A stretch of 14,017 nucleotides of DNA from Asterionellopsis glacialis (lineage: Eukaryota; Bacillariophyta; Plagiogrammaphyceae; Rhaphoneidales; Asterionellopsidaceae): NCBI GenBank assembly GCA_014885115.2, contig WKLE02000708.1:1-14017 (forward strand), read 5' to 3'. Numbering within the stretch: the stretch's first letter is position 1; every line of letters begins with the position of its first letter. Under the pieces are notes generated by a model that did not search any database, was not told where the DNA came from, and saw only the letters and a list, made by a program, of their open reading frames with translations. This document shows positions 9,048-14,017 of this stretch, piece after piece. Both the position numbers and the translations under genes were made by a program.

Positions 9048-10824
9048 ACTGGTTTTTACTATAGTGATAATAGCATTCAACATTCAACCATATGTTCCAC
9101 CATTTTGCTAGGCAAATGATGTTGTTTAGAATTAATGAAACCACATGGAATACAACAGTAGTGATATGTATTTTGTGAACAATATTTTTCTCATATCTTC
9201 TCTCTTAATATTTATAGGCATGTGTGAGTTGTAAAGAGGAAATATAAATGATCAGATTTCGTACCACACCTCTATAATTCCTGCCTTTAAGCTACAGAGC
9301 TTTAAACTACTTACTTACTCAAGCATATTTAGTGCTAATCAAATTTTATTTTCTATTGACTACCATAGTAATAATTATTACAAAAAATGAATACCCTACC
9401 ATCATGACTAGGCCAGGACCATGAATTATGAATCAAGCATATTTATTTTGCCAAACTGCTGTTGGTACTGCACCATAGAAGCAGGTACCAGAAAATAATT
9501 TGTATGCAATTTTTTTGTCCTCTTGTTAAAGGGTAGATCAAGAACTTGCACACATAGATAACCACAATGGTGGTCATTTTCTTCCATGTAAGCTAAATGA
9601 TATGCTGAATGAACATAATATTATCTTTGGTGTTATTTATAATACAGCGACTGTCATATGTAAGCCATTTTTAATATTCTTTCTTATCAACACTTTACCC
9701 TTATTGCTTATTGGTGCTTCTGTCAAGAAAGAATGGTATTATAACATGATTCAATTGTGGTTGATTAATAAATGTTGGAAAAATTGAGGAAGAGGATAAC
9801 AGATTGATAAATGTTACATTAGTTGCCATTATATGTATGAATTATTCTGCAATTTCTTTTTCTATACTTGAGCAATGTACTAGCAGAAGTACTAATCCAT
9901 CAGTATTCTTTTGCTATTATCCTTCCCATTCCTATTCTAACACTATGTGGACAAAGTAAAGCAATACTACAGTAGGTACACATCACTGATTATTAGAAGA
10001 GCAGCTAGTAGAGAGCAGTATAAACTTTTGCCAAAATTTCCAAATCCATTAAAAAAGACACACTATTTAAAAAAGAAATGGGAAGAAGTATTTGCAACAG
10101 TTTGTGGAATCTAGTAGGTTACCACCAGTTGTAACAGAAGCTACCACATGCCACTAGTAGTTGTGCTGAAATTGTAGTAGAGTGACTACTAAACAGCAGA
10201 AGCAAAGTATAAAAAGTAATAAAGTAGGGTACAACCACCACTAAGCAATGGGAGGAATGAATACTAGCTTTCAGTTCGTCTTTTCTAATTACAGGACTAT
10301 ATGCATCAAGGTCATCATGTAGATATTATCATCCTTAAATTATAAAAAGTGATACAAACACAGAACATAATATTAAACAGACAGTTTATCAATCCTCCAA
10401 AAATGTGATTGCTACTGACAAAGAATCACCCCCAGACAGCATAGTAGTGTATATTGTTTGATTTTTAATATAAGTCAACCCAAACAACCATCAACACACA
10501 TGGTATAAATGCTAAGTTGGCTTTTTACTACTGGCATTTATTATTTGAACCCTTTTATCTAAGACTGAGTAAATTACTTGATAATAACAACTCGATGATA
10601 CATGTAAAGTGTCATAGAAAAAATAAGATACATCAGCAATGGAGATTTGAAGAAGACTTTCATAAAATTTTGGTCCTGTATGCTTAAAGGGAGCAAAGCA
10701 TCTTTGAAAGTCTTATATCCAGAATCATCACTGACCACAAGGAAAGACAAGAAGAATTTTTGTCCTGCCACTGAAAATAAAGAAAATATTAGAGGACCCA
10801 CACAGAAAATCTGGCAGTACATAT

Positions 10825-11119
10825 CGATTGTAAATGCCGCTTTTTGAGTTTGCAGCGTTTTCTTCGAATTATTGAGAATTAATTAGATATTGGTAAGTGC
10901 TCTGCACCACCATTGTTCAGTTGTTGTTTTCAAAGGAGTTCAACCTAACTAGCTTTTTGATCACGTGGGATTAGCCGAAGGTTGAATTACACGTATTTCA
11001 CAAAAATTGGTGCTATACTATCAAATAAATTAGACGTTATGATCTTCAAAACGAAAATGCATTCCATCGGTAACACGATAATGTAACATCACCGAAGAAT
11101 CAAAATCTTGAAGTCCTTT
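10825..11119. other. Right flank of the CpG-poor block, 3' of the 11120-11730 gene
   Basis: CpG returns abruptly here (10825, 10838, 10854, 10865 and many more), although the region is still non-coding. No gene, RNA or repeat was recognised. Confidence 0.5.
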
Positions 11120-11730
11120 TTAGTGACTCTCGTATTTTGCCTCTTCACGGTAGTCGATGTAACGGCCGAAAGCATGATCAGTCAAAATGGATCTACATTC
11201 TTTTTTATTTTCTTTCAAAGATTGAATCGAATCAGTTTGGCTGATTTCGTCTCTTACAAGCGCCAAATCGTGTTGTAGCGATAATGCCTTTTTCAGAACA
11301 TCTCGATTCTCAACAGCTTCGACACTGCAAACACCCTCTACTAAATCTTCACATTCTTTGTTTAAGTTTTCGAGTTCTGGAAAGTATCATGAGGAGGTTA
11401 TTCAAGAAAACATTTAGAACCCTTTCTTCAGTTTAAACATGGTATATGAGAAGATGATTTTCACTACTTACCCTGGATCATTTTAGTCATTTCTTCAAGC
11501 GAGCAACCTTCTCCAGACTCAGCACATGTAACAACCCGGTCCATGTCGAATCCTTCAGAATTGTTTGATATTTCACTCTTGAATTCAAAGTGAACATCGC
11601 GGTAAAAGTCGGTTCTAGCTGTCATGGCCATGGACTTGGCATTTTTATTAGATCGCAAGAGGAGTGTGCCAAAAGATGATCCTCTTTCAAAGATCATGAA
11701 GACCGACAGAAATACTATTGTTGTTTTCAT
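11120..11730 (-). CDS. Secreted or plastid-directed Cys-containing protein, 171 aa, family not recognised
   Basis: Exon 1 is 11730-11472 and exon 2 is 11376-11120, ending in TAA. The 95-nt phase-1 intron has donor GTAAGT and acceptor CCAG. Exon 2 has no ATG and is found only by splicing. Residues 1-20, MKTTIVFLSVFMIFERGSSF, look like a signal peptide. Phe20 at the probable cleavage site, followed by a basic, Ser-containing stretch (GTLLLRSNKNAKSMAMTART), resembles the bipartite leader of diatom plastid proteins, though it is not a full ASAFAP match. The mature part is acidic and probably helical, with Cys69, 76, 95, 103 and 147, and contains CSLEEMTKMIQELENLNKEC across the exon junction. An upstream in-frame ATG at 11829 would hide the signal peptide behind 33 polar residues, so the inner Met is preferred. 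Function unknown. Confidence 0.65.
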
Positions 11731-11911
11731 TGTAGTGCTACCTGCTGGGTTGTCACGTTTAGTTTCGTATGTTTTGTTTGTTCTCTTTCGAATGCTATTC
11801 GAGGGATTGTAGTGTGAAATGCAATACATAAAAATATGATGAAAATTTGGGATCTAATTTTTGAAGTTGAGAGAATGGAAGTGTCATCGTTGTGTGATGT
11901 CAACTTTTCCT

Positions 11912-11977
11912 AGTCCTCTAGATGAAGACACGCTCTCTAGAGAGAGGACTATGTACCTGTAGGGCCTGTACAGGTAC
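11912..11977. repeat. Three adjacent inverted repeats
   Basis: AGTCCTCT (11912-11919) pairs with AGAGGACT (11943-11950). The second arm overlaps CTCTCTAGAGAG (11933-11944), itself a perfect 12-bp palindrome. Directly after, GTACCTGTA (11953-11961) pairs exactly with TACAGGTAC (11969-11977) around a 7-nt loop. Confidence 0.65.
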
Positions 11978-12031
11978 CTGGTACTAGCCTACAATGGTAC
12001 CGGGTACGGTTCGACCGGCGGTGGTGAGTAC

Positions 12032-12043
12032 CCAGGTACCTGG
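12032..12043. repeat. Perfect 12-bp palindrome CCAGGTACCTGG
   Basis: This lies within a run of GGTAC-containing words (near 11973, 11995, 12036 and 12042). The region goes on with another CTCTCTAGAG at about 12092-12100 and CTCTACTAGAG at 12117-12127. Confidence 0.6.
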
Positions 12044-12568
12044 TACGGCTGCAGCAATAGTCTTATTAATAATTAGGTCTACTAAGTCCTCTCTCTAGAG
12101 TAGGTATCTGGTACGTCCTCTACTAGAGAGAGAGTTCCTCTACTATCACGCAACGAACCTCATCCGTAGTAAGTAGCCCGAACAAAATCTACCATGTATT
12201 GTCTTGCTGTGGCTGACTTGATCTTGCCAGTCGTGTCAGCGTTACAAAAAAGAATAAAAAATGGTGTCAAGAGAGTCAAGAGGATTGACAGCACCCCTTT
12301 GCTGACGTGGACTACGACTGTGTAGGGAAAGTAAGACGGAAGTGTTTCTCATTTAGTGTTAGGGATATTTGTAACGGGTTCTCGTTTCCTCCACTTTTCC
12401 TCCTCACTTTTTAGATGCGTGTCAAGTTATTATTTTGGATGCCAAGCAATCGTGAGGAGTGCATTCCGATATAATCATAAAAAGAAAGACCGAAAAAGGA
12501 TTCGGATCGAAAGCATAAATTTCCACTGATTAAGATTACAGTATCCCAACAATATCAAGAGTATCAAA

Positions 12569-12908
12569 ATGGTGTGGACAGCGTTTTTCCCCACGCTTCG
12601 AGCAGGAACTCGATCAGCTGTCGCGAGAGGTGGCACTACGAAAAGGACAATTTCGAGCACAACACCATCAAAACAAATACAAGGAAGCACTAGCCAAGCA
12701 GTAAAAGAAGCGGTCAAACCCAAGTGGTGGGACATGCAGACCTGGGACAAAGCCTGTAAGGAGGTACGTGTAAGGATTCTTCTTAATGATGTTGCTCTAT
12801 TGTAAATGAAAGATAATGATACACAATCACAGCTATAATCTCACCCTTTCATCTTTTATGTATTATACATATGGACAGGACTATGATGCCTTCTTTTACG
12901 GATTTTAG
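12569..12908 (+). CDS. Small mitochondrial-type protein, two exons with 9-codon last exon
   Basis: Exon 1 is 12569-12763 and exon 2 is 12879-12908 (stop TAG). The 115-nt phase-0 intron has donor GTACGT and acceptor ACAG. The 74-aa product starts MVWTAFFPTLRAGTRSAVAR, an Arg-rich leader free of acidic residues, and passes a likely presequence cleavage site at KRTISSTT. The mature part is about 45 aa and has a Trp- and acid-rich end: KPKWWDMQTWDKACKE joined by splicing to DYDAFFYGF. Read unspliced, the frame would end in intron sequence instead of this aromatic tail. Mitochondrial location is inferred. The exon plan (64 or 65 codons, phase-0 intron, tiny last exon with DYD) is like that of the gene at 2347-2771, but sequence similarity is too weak to call them paralogues. 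Confidence 0.65.
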
Positions 12909-13321
12909 TACAGGCAATAGATTGCGTTTTTAAACTTAAAACTGTAGAAACTAGTTGCAGCTTAAGAGAAAACGAAATACTTACCAAGCAATGTGACACT
13001 GAGTGAACGACAAATAACAAATTAAAAAAATAGTTCTGATGCATTATTCTTATGAACCTAGAGAAAATTTCTAATTCGTTTCTGTTTCTTTTCATTCGTG
13101 AATTACTTCTATAAATATGTGTTTGCATGTTATCTTGTATCCTCGGCTGGGGCACACATTTGAAAATTATTATCCCTGTTCTTCTCGTTCCTTGATATTA
13201 TACTTTATTGGCTGTAGAGAGCTAGATAAGGTCTAATCCCTACGTTTGTACACAGTACGTATCATTTTTTAGAAATGGCAAAATCGCATTTTTACGAAAC
13301 ACGCCAAAAATTGGTTAGCTA
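12909..13321. other. Convergent intergenic region
   Basis: This lies between the 3' ends of the genes at 12569-12908 (+) and 13322-13612 (-). It is AT-rich without the CpG loss of the central block. A 99-codon minus-strand frame at 12856-13155 overlaps the last exon of the plus-strand gene and has no features of a protein. Confidence 0.5.
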
Positions 13322-13612
13322 TCAATCGCCACGATAAAGGTAAGTACACCCATGCAGAATCTCATCAATGCTTACATCAATTTTAAATGCCTGAAACACT
13401 TCTTTGGCTTCTCCCATGGTTGAAATTGGTGGTTCCAGCTTTGCGGGAACGGAAAATTGCCCATTGGTTTCTTCTTGCAGCCATTCTTTCGTGTTTGTAG
13501 AAAGTTGACGAACTTGGGGCTCTTTCACATCTGTTTGCTGGATGCGTCTCGCCCAAGATGCCGTTGCACGTCGAACACCTTGCTGAGTGGAGGATAGAAA
13601 TGAGAAAGTCAT
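13322..13612 (-). CDS. Small mitochondrial-type protein, 96 aa, family not recognised
   Basis: This single intact frame starts MTFSFLSSTQQGVRRATASWARRI, an Arg-, Ser- and Thr-rich leader without acidic residues. It is followed by VRQLSTNT, which fits the R-x-hydrophobic-S/T pattern of mitochondrial presequence processing. The mature part, about 55 aa, is acidic and seems helical (MGEAKEVFQAFKIDVSIDEI), ending HGCTYLYRGD. A GT-containing stretch near the end (13340-13350) could be a splice donor, but the frame reaches its own stop and I see no convincing downstream exon. Import into mitochondria is inferred from the leader only; I do not recognise the family. Confidence 0.6.
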   Translation of the reverse strand: MTFSFLSSTQQGVRRATASWARRIQQTDVKEPQVRQLSTNTKEWLQEETNGQFSVPAKLEPPISTMGEAKEVFQAFKIDVSIDEILHGCTYLYRGD

Positions 13613-14017
13613 GTTCGATTTTGGTTCTTGTAGCCTAGTCGGAAAATTAGACCTTTTGTTGTTATTCGTGTGGGGATGAGTCGTTTTAGTTAGTTGCCAC
13701 TCAAGTAGTTAGCCTATCAAATTATAGCAGAACAGCCTGTGTATCGTTGATGCTAGCTGGTACAGGTAGTCTACCGGTAAGAAAAATAGCGTGGTTGTCA
13801 AAAGCATTGCCTCTGTTCACTAGAGGAACTCGTCTAGAGTCTAGCGAGAAAGTAGCAAAGATCTCTTTTTGCAGAACAAATCCTGTCAGAAGTCAGAAGA
13901 TCGGTGTCTTCATGAGGGTTTCAGACATTTGATTGTAGTGTCACATCTATAAAAAATACACTATGTCCATTCTATGCATATCACAACTATTCCTATGTGC
14001 ACGTAGTATATTACATA
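13613..14017. other. Upstream region of the 13322-13612 gene
   Basis: It contains the palindromic stretch at 13765-13779 (GGTAGTCTACC overlapping TACCGGTA) and CTAGAGTCTAG near 13833-13843. A 61-codon plus-strand frame at 13747-13932 runs through these palindromes and is not supported as a gene. Confidence 0.5.

Larger units (their letters stand above)
5613..10824. other. AT-rich, gene-free block almost devoid of CpG
   Basis: I read every line and found only seven CG dinucleotides in 5212 bp: at 6008, 6722, 7989, 9260, 9648, 10277 and 10593. The 399-bp first exon of SHMT alone has 17. G+C in sampled lines is about 22-32% through the middle, rising to about 40% in a few lines near the ends, against about 47% in SHMT coding sequence. 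GpC, TpG and CpA remain common, so the loss is specific to CpG. No frame resembles a protein; the longest, at 6726-7007 and 10574-10822, are featureless. TAGTA and CTACTA words are frequent. Loss of CpG with excess TpG/CpA is the known footprint of long-term cytosine methylation. A silenced domain, decayed mobile DNA or centromere-like DNA are all possible. Confidence 0.75.
11731..12568. promoter_or_regulatory. Divergent intergenic region rich in palindromes
   Basis: This is the shared upstream region of the 11120-11730 gene (-) and the 12569-12908 gene (+). Its middle, about 11912-12140, is dense with palindromes listed as separate features. A single TGACGT lies at 12303-12308. No open frame is supported. 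Confidence 0.5.

Noticed and set aside
9602..9787. 61-codon frame with a hydrophobic run
   Set aside because: The hydrophobicity comes from T-rich sequence; it is short, isolated and lies inside the CpG-poor block.
10574..10847. Overlapping frames on both strands (82 and 66 codons)
   Set aside because: They are mutually overlapping and AT-rich, without protein features.
12008..12016. GGTTCGACC, like a tRNA B box
   Set aside because: No acceptor stem, D-arm or anticodon arm can be drawn around it; it sits in a palindrome array.
13330..13345. Plus-strand GTAAGT as a splice donor
   Set aside because: It lies inside the minus-strand gene at 13322-13612 and no plus-strand exon reaches it.
13747..13932. 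61-codon plus-strand frame
   Set aside because: It runs through palindromic intergenic sequence; no supporting features.

Overview
This window looks like nuclear DNA of a diatom (Bacillariophyta), probably a pennate species. The reasons are short spliceosomal introns (88-263 nt, donors GTGAGT, GTAAGT or GTACGT, acceptors CAG); a plant-type LRR protein ending in the Cys-rich CSCC..CC tail I associate with diatom LRR proteins; a two-exon mitochondrial-type serine hydroxymethyltransferase (SHMT); and a secretory leader with Phe at the probable cleavage site, as in secondary-plastid precursors. The species cannot be named from the sequence.

Layout. 2-703 (+): the 3' end of an LRR gene in three exons. 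899-1618 (-): an FSH1/OVCA2-type serine hydrolase with an altered nucleophile elbow, convergent with the LRR gene. 2347-2771 (-): an unrecognised small protein of two exons with a mitochondrial-type leader. 2772-3441: a divergent promoter zone holding several TGACGT (CRE-like) sites, palindromes and a G-box. 3442-5219 (+): SHMT, 504 aa, one intron. 5613-10824: an AT-rich block without genes and almost without CpG (7 in 5.2 kb by my count). 11120-11730 (-): a 171-aa secreted or plastid Cys-containing protein recovered by splicing two exons. 11731-12568: a divergent intergenic zone packed with GGTACC and TCTCTAGAGA palindromes. 12569-12908 (+): a 74-aa mitochondrial-type protein with a 9-codon last exon. 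13322-13612 (-): a 96-aa mitochondrial-type protein.

How the genes relate. There is no operon logic here. Four of the six genes with a visible N-terminus encode likely mitochondrial precursors. Two of these, SHMT and the 2347-2771 gene, diverge from one promoter zone with a cluster of CRE-like sites. Such sites are known in diatoms from the CO2/cAMP-responsive carbonic anhydrase promoter, and mitochondrial SHMT acts in the glycine-to-serine step of photorespiration, so CO2- or light-responsive control is plausible but inferred. The most unusual feature is the CpG-depleted block, best read as a long-methylated, silent domain: decayed transposon DNA, heterochromatin, or possibly centromere-like DNA.
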